A DNA stretch of 64,000 nucleotides from Nesterenkonia sp. Act20 (GCF_019173455.1 NZ_JADPQH010000002.1:387490-451489), one strand, 5' to 3'; shown: positions 44,707 to 54,864, numbered from the stretch's first letter. Numbers and translations: made by a program. The notes: generated from the letters alone by a model not told the origin.

Positions 44707-44871
44707 GGCGTACTCCTTCGACTCACGGTCACCGGCCCCTGACAGGAACGGCTAGGTTCAGGCTCTCATGGGATGGCCACTCCTCCGACTCCGAACGTGT
44801 TTGGTCAGCCACGGCACAACTCAGGCGTCAGGCGAAAACCTAACCGTCCTGGCCACCACTTATCCGATTCA

Positions 44872-44916
44872 AGAACCCCGTTGGGAGCATCTCGCTCCTG
44901 ACGGGGTTCTTTTTTT
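44872..44916 (+). terminator. Orphan intrinsic terminator
   Basis: AGAACCCCGT and ACGGGGTTCT form a perfect 10-bp stem. The loop contains a small internal stem (GGAGC/GCTCC), and a run of seven T follows. It points along the plus strand, but no plus-strand gene ends upstream within 900 bp. An unrecognised small RNA or a lost gene may have used it. Confidence 0.8.
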
Positions 44917-46054
44917 CTGCACCGCGACGACGCGTGTCGACCTCAACGAGCCCATTACGTCGCACTCACGCAGACACGCTCACATAGGTAAGTTGAAGAA
45001 GGCTCTGAAATCGCCCTGCGGCTCCCTAAGGACCGCAGACACGACATTCTCACCAGTTGCTGACACTGCACGCACCAAATTCCGACAGTGCCGCGACGAC
45101 GCAGAACCAGCTTCAATACAGTTGATGAACAACCCGTCGTCACGATCACGACAAGATCATGCGCTGTCCGGACGACGATCACACAACCAATCCGCCGTCC
45201 ACGGTGAGAACTTGGACCACTCGAACCCACATGGCAGACCCGTCTGTTACCGCGCAGACCATGGCAGGTGTCGGTTCGCGACCGCCAGGCGCACACGACG
45301 GAGAGCCCGTGGCCCTTCACCTTGACGTCGGCTCCACCGATGAGGCCAGGGCCGATCGTGGCTCAATGGGACAGCGCACAGATTTGCCGTGCCTCGGTTT
45401 CGAGCTGCACTCCCAATGTCCCAGAGGGTAACGAAGGAGGACCTGCAGAGTCTTGCCGGGGCAACCGAGGCCTGGGTCTCTCACGTCCAAGACTCCGCCT
45501 CGCCACCGGTGCAGATCCACCAAGATCCGACAAGTTATCCACAGGGCTGAAAAGGGGTTCTGAGATGGAAGCAACGTTGCAAGACGGGCTCTGACAGGCG
45601 ATATCCAAAGCAGCCGTAGCTGGTTCCTGGAAGATCCTACGGCCCCAGATAACTAGCATCCACATTTGACGTACAAGCACTACCTAGAGCACACAGAGAG
45701 GGCGATGAGCAATGAGAAGGACCGCCCCGAAAACAAGACCAGGGGAAGCGCAACGAACCCAGGCACCTAGCCCCTAGAAGCCGCTGAGAGGACCAGGGGC
45801 GAGGGCAGGTACCAGGGTGTCACGGAGAAGCTGTGCCGGGTCCCAACCCTGAGCCGCTGACCTGGGGGACCTGGTCCCGAAGTACCTGCCACACCCCAGG
45901 TCCCAGGCATAAAGGTGCAGGTCCCTAGGGGGTAGGTACCAGCGTTTCCCCTGATAGACGTGCATTATTGCCCGACTTCATCCGCTAAAGCTCCTGAAGG
46001 TCGGAAAGAAAGAAAAGGGCATAAGGGGGAGTGGCACCTCGCTTCGAATCGGAC

Positions 46055-46206
46055 TCGCTGCGCTCCTCCTCTTCTCGCTCCGGTGGTCGGCACAGCCGAC
46101 ACTCCTTCCTCCGGCCTCTCCGAGCTCGCTTCGCTCCCTCGTTTCGTCCTCCGTCACCCTCGGTCGCTGGCGCTCCCTCAGGCCCCTTACTGCGTCGCTG
46201 CGCTCC
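46055..46206. repeat. Repeated TCGCTKCGCTCC motifs
   Basis: Copies at 46055-46066, 46126-46137, 46164-46176 (one extra G) and 46195-46206, with a rearranged piece near 46264. Each contains an imperfect GAGCG-AGCGA palindrome. Similar motifs are common on actinobacterial plasmids; the function is unknown. Confidence 0.5.
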
Positions 46207-46813
46207 TTGCCCTCCCACGGCCCTCTGGGGCCGTTCTCAGGTGCCCTGGCAGGTCTCACCGACTCCGCTTCGCTGCGTCCGGATGAGCCCTGTTTTCCAC
46301 AGGTTTGGCGACCTGGACGCGCGCCCCGGCTGCGCCGTGTCTCGCAGAGAAGAGCGAGTGCAGAGACCACCTCGGTGCACCAAGGGGACCAGCTGCGTTC
46401 CGCAGCTGAGGGGCGAGGTGGAGACGGGGTCGGCCATGGCCGACCCGGGTGACGAGATGAGAATCTCGGGCGGAGCCCCAAGGCACGCACCGCATCGGTG
46501 AGTGATGCTCGCCTCGACCCCGAAGAGGACGGAAGAAGGCGCCTAACTCGCCACCGCGCGCTGCGGATCTTGTAGTCACCTGCAGCAGATCTCTCTGGGA
46601 TCGGTCTCCGAGCCCTATGCTGTCGCAGTTCGAACTGACGTCTCCCCTGGCCCTGGACCGAGCTGGCTAGGGCGACGCAGCACCTTAATGATTTCCGAAA
46701 TGATTCCCACGACAATTAGCTGCCTGGGCAGAAGACATTCCGGGCTCTACGGATTTCAGGTGGGGGCGGGGTGACACGCCGAGGAGCAGGGTGAGTCAGT
46801 AAGAAGGGGCCGG

Positions 46814-48251
46814 GGCCCTTGATGATCAGTAGCGACCAAGCAAACTGAATCGTCGAAAGAGCCCCGACCGGTGTCTGAGAATACGCGCCCTGCTCCGGCC
46901 TGCCCAACCCTGACGGGCTACTGCGATCATTGCGATCTCTTCGCAGGCCTCGATGGCCTCCACGTGATCGACGTCCACCGCACCACCACGCAGGACCGCC
47001 AGCAGCACGGCAAGCAGAAGGCCCAGCTGCAGGTCTTCGTGGAATCCGCTCCCGGGCTCACCGGCTGCCCGGACTGCGCAGTCCTGGCAGTCAGTGCCGG
47101 GCGGCATGAGGTCGAGCTGATCGATGCCCCGGTCTATGGGGTCCCGGCGACGCTGATCTGGCGCAAGCGTCGATGGCGCTGCCCGGACCCCGACTGTGAT
47201 CGTGGGGTCTTCACCGAACAAGACCCGGCCGTGGCGGCCCCGCGGGCGCTGATGACTCGGCGGTGCATCAGCTGGAGCATCGCCCAGATCCGCCGAGAGA
47301 ACGTCTCAGTAGCCGGGATCGCCCGGCAGCTGGGCATCGACTGGCACACGGTGTGGCACGCGATCCGCCCAGCCCTGGAGTCTGCGGCATTGGATCAGCG
47401 CCGCTACACCGGGGTCGCCACCCTGGAAGTCGATGAACACGTCTGGCATCACGTGGATCGGCGCCGACGCGGACCCAAAGAGCTGACCGGGATGGTCGAC
47501 CTCACCCGAGACGCTGAAGGTCGGGTCCGGGCTCGGCTGCTGGATCTGGTCCCTGGGCGCACCGGCGCTGCCTATGCCGGGTGGCTGGCCGGCCGCAGCG
47601 AGGCGTTCCGGGCTGGGATCAGCGTCGCGACCCTGGACCCGTTCGCTGGGTACAAGACCGCGATCGATGCCCAGCTGGAAGACGCGACGGCGGTCCTGGA
47701 TGCTTTCCACGTCGTGAAATTAGGCACCGCCGCGGTCGATGAGGTGCGCCGGAGGGTCCAGCTCGACATTCATGGTCACCGCGGCCGCAAGGGCGACCCG
47801 CTCTACGGGATCCGCAAGGTCCTCCAGTCAGGAGCGGAGAACCTCACCGAGCACCAGTGTGCTCGCCTGGAGAGGGCCATCACGGCTGATCCTCGACATG
47901 AAGAGGTCTTCCTCGCCTTCCAGTGCGCCCAGGAGCTGAGCAGCGCCTATCAGCACAAGGACCTGCGCGCCGGTCACCGGATCGCGTTGAAGGTCTTGGA
48001 ATCCTTCCCGGGATGCCCGGTGCCAGAGATCGCGAGACTGGGCAGGACCCTACGCCGCTGGCGAGACGCGTTCCTGGCGTACTTCACCACCGACTGGGCG
48101 AACAATGGTGGTACTGAAGCGGTGAATGGGTTGATCGAGCTCGCTCGTCGGGTGGCTCGTGGGTTCCGCAACAGGGAGAACTATCGGCTACGGATGCTGC
48201 TGATCGGAGGAGGTCTCGATGGAGCCCTCCCCACCTGAAGTTCGATGAGCC
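46814..48251 (+). mobile_element. ISL3-family insertion sequence, boundaries tentative
   Basis: GGCCCTTGATGATCAG (46814-46829) resembles the reverse complement of CTGAAGTTCGATGAGCC (48235-48251) with one gap, so these may be the inverted ends. No 8-bp target duplication is visible, which suggests later rearrangement or wrong ends. The transposase inside is intact. Confidence 0.5.
46871..48238 (+). CDS. ISL3-family transposase
   Basis: 455 residues, start GTG 46871. N-terminal zinc-binding domain (CDHCDLFAG and GCPDCAV, RRWRCPDPDCDRGVF), HTH (SVAGIARQLGIDWHTVWHAI), and the DDE domain: EVDEHVWHHVDRR (first Asp), SVATLDPFAGYKTAI (second Asp), DAFHVVKLG, and the Glu near NGGTEAVNGLIELARRVARG. 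The length is full, all motifs are present and no frameshift is visible, so it may be active. Confidence 0.93.
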   Translation: MSENTRPAPACPTLTGYCDHCDLFAGLDGLHVIDVHRTTTQDRQQHGKQKAQLQVFVESAPGLTGCPDCAVLAVSAGRHEVELIDAPVYGVPATLIWRKRRWRCPDPDCDRGVFTEQDPAVAAPRALMTRRCISWSIAQIRRENVSVAGIARQLGIDWHTVWHAIRPALESAALDQRRYTGVATLEVDEHVWHHVDRRRRGPKELTGMVDLTRDAEGRVRARLLDLVPGRTGAAYAGWLAGRSEAFRAGISVATLDPFAGYKTAIDAQLEDATAVLDAFHVVKLGTAAVDEVRRRVQLDIHGHRGRKGDPLYGIRKVLQSGAENLTEHQCARLERAITADPRHEEVFLAFQCAQELSSAYQHKDLRAGHRIALKVLESFPGCPVPEIARLGRTLRRWRDAFLAYFTTDWANNGGTEAVNGLIELARRVARGFRNRENYRLRMLLIGGGLDGALPT

Positions 48252-48362
48252 ACATTCCGCACCATGTTCCCGGGCGGCGCAGCTCATGCGGCGCGGGACC
48301 CGGGCACCTCGATCCACCACAACTCAGGAAAGACTTTGAGCTGGGGCTGGGAGACTTGTCGC

Positions 48363-49013
48363 ATGATCTCTGACTCTGTGCCGTGGAAAGAGGATCTTTT
48401 GAAGGTCGCAACGGCCCTCGAGCGACGGGCCCAAACGACGCGGTGGACGGAACGCACAGGGTTCCTCGTTGAACGCGACCTCATGATCGGCATGTACACA
48501 ATCCGACGTCTAATAGAGTCCGCGAAGACATCCACGCTTCTGCCGCGGGAACGCATCGCACTTGGAATGCATCCGCTCATCGGCCCGGCGCCCCGCTCCT
48601 ACGATCGATGGTCGTACTACGAGTACTACGACTTGGACTCGAAACGTCAGGTGCAACTCACGGTTGGGCAACTGATCAATCTGTTCATCCACTCCTTCAT
48701 TCTCGAGTTCTATCCCCCGTCAAAACACGGCCCAGCCAGAATTTGGATCGTGTCTGACCGCGTCCGAGACAAGTGCTTGTACTCGCTTTCTTTCGAGCGC
48801 GTTGCGAGTCTGTTCAACCGCGTCGGAAATGAAGATCTTCTATACGTCGCCAGCCAGGGAGGCGAGCCCTGGGGGCAATTGTCACAGCACGATTTCGTTG
48901 AGGCGGGGCTGGCGCAGTATGACCCGTATCCCCACGTCGAGACGCCGACTCACCCCTATGACCAGCTTCTCACCGCGTTCCCTTCGGTCCTGGGCGGTCG
49001 GGGCCAGGGTTAA
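48363..49013 (+). CDS. Hypothetical protein, 216 residues
   Basis: ATG 48363 chosen; the frame continues upstream into the IS end without coding character. Contains basic helices (LERRAQTTRWTERTGFLVER, TIRRLIESAKTSTLL), a tyrosine-rich loop (RWSYYEYYDLDSK), and INLFIHSFILEFY. I recognise no family. It sits between an IS and a convergent Type ISP restriction enzyme, a place where accessory defence genes are frequent, but no function can be named. Confidence 0.6.
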   Translation: MISDSVPWKEDLLKVATALERRAQTTRWTERTGFLVERDLMIGMYTIRRLIESAKTSTLLPRERIALGMHPLIGPAPRSYDRWSYYEYYDLDSKRQVQLTVGQLINLFIHSFILEFYPPSKHGPARIWIVSDRVRDKCLYSLSFERVASLFNRVGNEDLLYVASQGGEPWGQLSQHDFVEAGLAQYDPYPHVETPTHPYDQLLTAFPSVLGGRGQG

Positions 49014-49303
49014 GCCCGAGTCAGCCAGACCACGAACACAGGACTGCTCATTCGGATCTTAGGCACCCAACCCACCTAGGACGCTCACGTAGTACCTGCC
49101 GAATGTCGACGGCGTACCCGGGGCAGCGCCCTCGTTATGCCGTTCGAACAGATGCACTTCGGCTCGAAAGCTAGACACACAAACCTGCACTCGTCCCGGA
49201 GCGGAGTTGCCATGGGCGGCGACGGAACCGCGTTTGCTCTATTGGGAAAGCCCTCCGGTGAGGAGGCAGGCAAGAACAACGCTGGTCCGAAGAGGACTCG
49301 GGA
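49014..49303. other. Convergent spacer
   Basis: 290 bp between the hypothetical gene and the end of the Type ISP gene; no gene or clear hairpin seen. Confidence 0.35.
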
Positions 49304-52300
49304 TTATTCGAGGGGCAACTCGGGTAATCCCTGGAGAATCCGCTGAGTCTCTACGCTGACTGTCGTTACGCGCTTGATGAGGTCGACGACGTAGCGAGGA
49401 TCGCCGTGCTCCTCGGCCCAGTCATTTGGGTCGTTCACGATGCCGGAAGCCTTGTCAGTCTTGACCTGGTAGCGGTCGATGAGCCATTCCAGCGCCGACC
49501 GTGACCCGAGCACGTACCCATGTGCCTGCTCAGGTATCCCTGAGAGGGCCACGTTCTGGTTGTAGACCATCTTCGACTTGTCCGGAGTCCGGGACTTCCC
49601 GCCCCACCGCAACTTCTCCACGCGGTAGTAGTCAGCCGCCGCCTCGTCGTCAGCGACGTGTTCCTCCACGAGTGGGTACGGCTCAACGGTCTCGTAGCCA
49701 ATGTGCAGAGCCATCAGCGCACGGCCGGCCTCGGCGAACTCTTGGAATGCATCCGTTGTCTCCGGCAGCGGCACGCGCGGTAGTTGACGCTTCAACTCGG
49801 CCGCGTAGGTCTCCCGGTACTGCGGAGAATGCAACATGGCATACACGTTGGCGAAGATGTCGTCCTTCGACACCCGCTTCCCGAAGGCGTTCCTGTAGCG
49901 GTCCAATGCGTCGTCGCTGACGTTGTCTTCCCGGAGGAAGCCGTCCACAGTCGTCTCCTCGTTCTCCGAGATGGCGGTCAGCATGTCTCCCTCGCTGACC
50001 GGACGATAGGTGTATCGGGCGAAGAACTGGCCACCGCTGCCTGCGCCAGTTACGTGCAGGTCTGGGACGCTGTCGAGAGCGATCACAGAGAAGGGCACCG
50101 CGCTACCCATTCCCGCAAGATAGAAGCCATAGTTCGGGTGGGACGGCGTGGGGAACATCGACGGGAGCTGGTAGATCATGTCGTTGAGCTGCCGGTTGAA
50201 ATAGACCCGCTGCTTCGTGAAAGGTCTGTAAATTCCAACCCTGATCGACTCGTCCTCGAACTCGTAGGGCTTGTTGTTCGCGAGATCGTTGAAGGTGCCG
50301 CGGTTCCAGCTGATCTTGGACGGATCATAGGTCGCGTGGGCTTTCGCTTGGGCAAGTCGCTCGTCAGCTGTTTGACCCGTGGGCCGGAAGGTCTCGCGGT
50401 CCTCGTTGTATGTCTCGATCAGGGTCCGCATGTTCCGAGTAAGCTCCACTTCGGAGAAGTTGTAAACCCACGCGTCGCGCCCACTCGCCAGACCGCGCCC
50501 GTAGTTCCTAAAAATTGGAGCGTGGCCGGCGGAGCCCTTCTTGTCTCCCAGGGGCGGAAGCGTGTCATAGAAGTCTGACGACTGGTTGATCCACTCGCCC
50601 TTAGCGTTGGGAGTGACGCTCTCCCATCGGGTGCTGGTGATGGTCGAGTCGCGGACAATAGCGAGCTTGTCCTCGCGTGTCAGGTAGTCCCCAATGTCCC
50701 GGTAGTGCAGCACACAATCACCCGCGTGTGAGGGGTCCTTGACCCCGATCATGATCGCGACCGTGGCCCGGCTACCAGCCCCGAAAATCTTGCCACCCTC
50801 TCTGCGTGATTGTTCTCCGGCTGTTCGCTGATTGCCTCTGAGGTTGTAGACGTAGAGGTGGTCGAAGTCTTCGGCGAGGCTCTTGCGGAGTCCGTCGGCG
50901 GAGTTGGAGTCGATGTAGCCGCCGTTGGTGACATAGGCGAGGATCCCGCGGTCGCCGATGCGGTTGGTGCCCCAGCGGATCGCTCGAATGTAGGAGTCGT
51001 AGAGGCTGTTGCGGTTCTGCCCAGTGGTGTTCTTGGCGTAAGTGTCGCGGATGCTGGCGTCCAGGGTGGGGTAGGTCTGGTTGGCGTTGTTGTCGTTCGC
51101 GCTGTTCTGCCCCGATGAGTAGGGCGGATTGCCCACGATGACCCGGATGTCGGTATCCAGCTGGCGGGCAGCCCGGTGGTTGTTGGTGGTGAAGACCTCG
51201 GTGTCGAGGGTGTCGCCGTCTTCACTCATCTGGAACGTGTCGGTGAGCACGATGCCTTCGAACGGGGCATAGTCCCCGCCCGCGATCCCGTGATAGGTCG
51301 CTTCAATGTTGATCGCGGCGATGTAGTAGGCCAGCAGCATCAGCTCATTGGCGTGGAGTTCGTTCGCGTACTTGCGCGCCAGATCATGCGAGGTGATCAC
51401 TCCAGACTCGAGAAGCCTGACGATGAAGGTGCCGGTCCCGGTGAACGGGTCAAGCACATGGACGCCCTCGTCGGTGAGTCCTGCCCCGTAGTGGATCTTG
51501 GAGAGGTCGTCGACGGCGTGGATGATGAAGTCCACGATCTCGACTGGGGTGTAAACGACGCCGAGGGCGTCGGCCTGTTTCGGGAACGCGGTCTTGAAGA
51601 ACTTTTCGTAGAGCTCGGTGATGATCTTCTGCTTGCCGTCGGGGTTGTTGATCCCTGCCGCGCGGCGAGCCACAGATGCGTAGAAGTCGTTCAGCGACTC
51701 GGTTTCGGCGGTGAGGTTGTTGCCCTCCAGGGTGGCCAGCATGGCGTCCATGGCCTGGGAGACCGGGTTGTGGGCCGCGAAGTCATACCCCTGGAATAGC
51801 GCGTCGAAGACGGGCTTGGTGATTAGGTGCTGGGAGAGCATCGACACCGCGTCCTCGGCCCCGATCCCCTGGTTCAGGTTGGCCTTCAGCGCCTCCACAA
51901 ATGTGCTGAAAGCTTCCTGGACTTCTGGGGTTGGGTTCTGGTTGACCAGGGAGTGGATGCGCCGTGTGTGCCGTCCTGCGACCTCTGCAATGTCTTTGGA
52001 CCAGTTCTCCCAGTACTCGCGGTCGCCGACCTTCTGGACGATCTTGGCATAGATCGCGTCGCGCCACTGGTCTGCTCCGGGGAACTCTAGGTCGAAGGCC
52101 AGCTGCTGCGGGGTGGAGACGCTGGGGTCCTCGTCCTCGTCGGCCCCGGTGCCCACCCCGATGACCTGAAGGGTCTCGTCGCGGGCTTCGTTGAGGTCGA
52201 TCTTGTTGATCTTCGCCTCGAACCGGTCATCGTGGGACCGCAGCGCGTTGAGCACGCTCCAGATGACCTTGTACCGCTTGGAGTCCTTCAATGCCTGCTC

Positions 52301-54121
52301 GGGGGTCATGCCGGTGGGGATGCCGACGGGCAGGATGATGTATCCGTAGTCCTTGCCGGGGGCGGTGCGCATTACCCGGCCCACGGACTGGACGACGTCG
52401 ACCTGTGAGTTCCTCGGGTTCAGGAACATCACCGCATCGAGAGTCGGCACGTCGACGCCTTCTGAGAGGCACCGGGCGTTGGTGAGGATCCGGCACTCGC
52501 CCGGGTCGGGCTCCGCTTCGAGCCACCGGAGCTTTTCGTTGCGGACCGCGACGTTCATCCCTCCGTCGACATGGTCGGCTTCACACACCAGGTCCCGGGA
52601 GCTGTCTTCGGCGAGCTGCTTGGTGATTCCGGAAAACATGCCCGCGACCCGTTTGGACTCTTTGATGTTCGAGGCGAATGCCACGGCGCGGCGCATAGGT
52701 CGACCCACAGCATTCGCAGTCTTGTCTGCGGCGGGGTCATCCGCACCCCGGGTAGCGAGCCCATTCCAGCACCCCACGATGCGCGCGACGTCATCGATGC
52801 CCAGTTCTCCCTCGTCATCTGTGAGCAGTGACTGGAGCTGGTCGTTGACGGCGTTCTCGTCGACCGCCAGCACTAGGACCTTGTAGTCGGCTAGAAGTTG
52901 TTTCTCCACGGCTGTGCCGAACCCCAGGTGATAGAACTCTGGACCGAACTTCGAGGTGTCGTCCATTGAGGCGACGGCCACGGACTTTTCTTCTGCCTTG
53001 GCCTTGGTGGTTTCGTCGAAAACTCGGGGTGTGGCGGTCATGTAGAGCCGCTTTTCGGCGTGGATGAAGGAGTTGTCGTGGATCTTGACGAAGGCGGATT
53101 CGTCGCGACCGGCGATGGTTGCTCCGGTGGTGCGGTGGGCCTCGTCGCAGATCACCAGGTCGAAGTCACCGAACCCGCGGGCCTGGGCTTCGGCGACCAC
53201 GTCGATGGACTGGTAGGTGGAGAACACGACGGTCCGGCCCGGGTAATCCTTGGCAAGTTTTCGGGAGTTCACCAGCCGTGAGGCATCCGTCGTGGCTGGG
53301 ACCGCGAGGTCAGTGGTGGAGACATCTTCGTCGGTGTTCTTCCCGACCTTCACGTCTGAGCAGACTGCGACCGCGCGGAAGTCCTCGGTGGCATCGTTCT
53401 TCCATTCCCGAAGCGTCTGGGACAACAAGGCGATGGAAGGCACCAGGAACAGCACCGTGCCGGTCGAGGGTGTCTGGTTCTCGACCAGTTGCAGCGCGGT
53501 GTAGGTCTTGCCGGTACCGCAGGCCATGATCATCTTGCCCCGGTCATGCTCGACGAAGCCTTTCTTTACTGCGGCCATCGCTTCGCGCTGGTGTTCTCTT
53601 GGCGCTTTACGGCCTCCGGCGCGGACCATCTTCTCCGGTGCCTGGATGGAAAACTGCTGCCAGGCAATATCCGCCCGAGCCAGATCGTGGATGTTGAGAA
53701 CGGAGACCGAGGGCTCGACGTTCTGGATCGCCGCCTGCGCGTTGGGACCGAGCCCTTTCGCGCTGGTGGAGACCAGCATCCGATACTCGAACTCAGAACG
53801 GGAGGATGCCGCGAGGAAGGAATCGATGTCGGGCTTGGAGACGGTGCTCTGCGGGTCCAGGAACTTGCACTGGATCGCGGTGAGTTCCCCGGTGGCGGCA
53901 TTCTTCGCGACCAGGTCCACACCGATATCTGTGCGGCCGTTGCGGCCCGGGTACTCGTTCCAAAGCCACACATTGGAGAACTCGGAGCCGTACACCGGGT
54001 CAGTCGTCAGGTAGGACTTCATGAGCCTTTCAAACTTGCTGCCCTTGTCCCGTTCATTCAAGGCACCGTGGTAGAGGGTGTCCAGCAGCGAAAACAGCGC
54101 GTCAGACGCAGAAGAACTCAT
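49304..54121 (-). CDS. Type ISP restriction-modification enzyme (single-chain nuclease, helicase, methylase, TRD)
   Basis: 1605 residues from ATG 54121. An Mrr-like PD-(D/E)XK nuclease comes first: GRTDIGVDLVAK (Asp69) and AIQCKF (Gln84, Lys86). A superfamily 2 helicase/translocase follows: GTGKT (200-204), DEAH (324-327), TATP, and the motif VI region QSVGRVMR. A linker leads to the N6-adenine methylase with VLDPFTGTGTFIV (about 889-899) and catalytic NPPY (996-999). The last 400 residues would be the target-recognition domain. This is the LlaGI/LlaBIII architecture. One polypeptide recognises an asymmetric site, methylates one strand, and cuts after translocation when two enzymes collide. 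It needs no other gene. All motifs are intact. Confidence 0.93.
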   Translation of the reverse strand: MSSSASDALFSLLDTLYHGALNERDKGSKFERLMKSYLTTDPVYGSEFSNVWLWNEYPGRNGRTDIGVDLVAKNAATGELTAIQCKFLDPQSTVSKPDIDSFLAASSRSEFEYRMLVSTSAKGLGPNAQAAIQNVEPSVSVLNIHDLARADIAWQQFSIQAPEKMVRAGGRKAPREHQREAMAAVKKGFVEHDRGKMIMACGTGKTYTALQLVENQTPSTGTVLFLVPSIALLSQTLREWKNDATEDFRAVAVCSDVKVGKNTDEDVSTTDLAVPATTDASRLVNSRKLAKDYPGRTVVFSTYQSIDVVAEAQARGFGDFDLVICDEAHRTTGATIAGRDESAFVKIHDNSFIHAEKRLYMTATPRVFDETTKAKAEEKSVAVASMDDTSKFGPEFYHLGFGTAVEKQLLADYKVLVLAVDENAVNDQLQSLLTDDEGELGIDDVARIVGCWNGLATRGADDPAADKTANAVGRPMRRAVAFASNIKESKRVAGMFSGITKQLAEDSSRDLVCEADHVDGGMNVAVRNEKLRWLEAEPDPGECRILTNARCLSEGVDVPTLDAVMFLNPRNSQVDVVQSVGRVMRTAPGKDYGYIILPVGIPTGMTPEQALKDSKRYKVIWSVLNALRSHDDRFEAKINKIDLNEARDETLQVIGVGTGADEDEDPSVSTPQQLAFDLEFPGADQWRDAIYAKIVQKVGDREYWENWSKDIAEVAGRHTRRIHSLVNQNPTPEVQEAFSTFVEALKANLNQGIGAEDAVSMLSQHLITKPVFDALFQGYDFAAHNPVSQAMDAMLATLEGNNLTAETESLNDFYASVARRAAGINNPDGKQKIITELYEKFFKTAFPKQADALGVVYTPVEIVDFIIHAVDDLSKIHYGAGLTDEGVHVLDPFTGTGTFIVRLLESGVITSHDLARKYANELHANELMLLAYYIAAINIEATYHGIAGGDYAPFEGIVLTDTFQMSEDGDTLDTEVFTTNNHRAARQLDTDIRVIVGNPPYSSGQNSANDNNANQTYPTLDASIRDTYAKNTTGQNRNSLYDSYIRAIRWGTNRIGDRGILAYVTNGGYIDSNSADGLRKSLAEDFDHLYVYNLRGNQRTAGEQSRREGGKIFGAGSRATVAIMIGVKDPSHAGDCVLHYRDIGDYLTREDKLAIVRDSTITSTRWESVTPNAKGEWINQSSDFYDTLPPLGDKKGSAGHAPIFRNYGRGLASGRDAWVYNFSEVELTRNMRTLIETYNEDRETFRPTGQTADERLAQAKAHATYDPSKISWNRGTFNDLANNKPYEFEDESIRVGIYRPFTKQRVYFNRQLNDMIYQLPSMFPTPSHPNYGFYLAGMGSAVPFSVIALDSVPDLHVTGAGSGGQFFARYTYRPVSEGDMLTAISENEETTVDGFLREDNVSDDALDRYRNAFGKRVSKDDIFANVYAMLHSPQYRETYAAELKRQLPRVPLPETTDAFQEFAEAGRALMALHIGYETVEPYPLVEEHVADDEAAADYYRVEKLRWGGKSRTPDKSKMVYNQNVALSGIPEQAHGYVLGSRSALEWLIDRYQVKTDKASGIVNDPNDWAEEHGDPRYVVDLIKRVTTVSVETQRILQGLPELPLE

Positions 54122-54289
54122 GCAGGCATTATCCAGGAAACTTCGGCGAACACTTACCTGGCTCCGCGAATGGGACAGTCCCAAGATCTCCGAGTCAACG
54201 CCATGAAGTTCCCAATAAGGGTGTCGAAGAGCAGGGTGGTCTCGACAGTGCTAGCTTCCACGCGAATTCCCACGACAATAATCCACCCC

Positions 54290-54361
54290 TTGCGCTTCTC
54301 GATTTCTAGATTTACCAACTTTCTTTTACCATATAAACTCGATTACTATATTCTTTATAAT
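54290..54361 (+). promoter_or_regulatory. AT-rich promoter region
   Basis: An unusually AT-rich 70-bp stretch in a GC-rich window, ending with a perfect TATAAT (54356-54361) about 20 bp before the next gene. It is close to the divergent Type ISP start at 54121. A good -35 hexamer is not obvious. Confidence 0.5.
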
Positions 54362-54381
54362 CTGCAGAAAGCGAGCGAATT

Positions 54382-54864
54382 ATGTCGGAACCAATCGCCT
54401 GGGTCGTGTCCACAGCGAGATACGGAAGGGGTGATGATGCCCAACTGCACGTGCGCGTGCTGTGCCCCCTGTGCCACCTGATCCACACCCACCTCGGGAA
54501 CACGCTGGGCGATCCACGCCTCGGCGGCCGCGTCGGACACTGCGGCAACTCTCGCCCGGAGACCGGTCCCACCGGCTATGACATGGCCTGGACCGATGAC
54601 GCCGGCGCGCAGCTTCTGAACTCCGAGATGAACCACTGCCACACCATCAAGCCCGCTCACGGCAACCTGTGCTCAAACAAGGTAACCACGCGGCACACCG
54701 CAGGCTTCCAGTGCAAATATCACGAGCTCAACGGCGCCGCAGAGACTCGACGAGCCATCGACACCTCCTCGATCGTGGCTGCTGAGCAGGAGAGCATTTA
54801 CACCCCGAGGTTCGACATCTTGTCCGGCCGTTCCGTTCCGACATTTGAGCGGATGTCCAAATGA
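54382..54864 (+). CDS. Hypothetical Cys/His-rich (zinc-finger-like) protein
   Basis: 160 residues; start ATG 54382 after TATAAT. The conserved-looking core is LCPLCHLIHTHLGN, then GRVGHCGN and TGPTGYDM, and MNHCHTIKPAHGNLCSN. This Cys-x2-Cys-His...HC pattern resembles small proteins encoded on actinobacterial phages and plasmids that carry CPxC-xxxHTH and RxxHC elements. A zinc site is inferred. The role may lie in nucleic-acid binding. The frame is open and codon use is normal, but no closer family is recognised. Confidence 0.55.
   Translation: MSEPIAWVVSTARYGRGDDAQLHVRVLCPLCHLIHTHLGNTLGDPRLGGRVGHCGNSRPETGPTGYDMAWTDDAGAQLLNSEMNHCHTIKPAHGNLCSNKVTTRHTAGFQCKYHELNGAAETRRAIDTSSIVAAEQESIYTPRFDILSGRSVPTFERMSK

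Larger units (their letters stand above)
44707..46813. other. 2.1 kb gene-poor stretch
   Basis: No frame has recognisable content. The stretch contains an orphan terminator (44872-44916), GGCAGGTAC (45804-45812) facing GTACCTGCC (45881-45889), and a segment at 46055-46206 with four copies of TCGCT(G/T)CGCTCC-type sequence. A long minus-strand frame at 45978-46715 is Arg/Ser low-complexity and I do not call it. It is probably an accretion zone between two modules. Confidence 0.5.

Noticed and set aside
45978-46715. A 245-codon minus-strand frame in the gene-poor region
   Set aside because: Arg/Ser/Pro low complexity generated by repeated GAGCGNAGCGA motifs; no ribosome-binding site or domain.
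46838-46868. Sequence before the ISL3 transposase taken as its left inverted repeat
   Set aside because: It resembles the right end in direct, not inverted, orientation; a better but imperfect candidate lies at 46814-46829.
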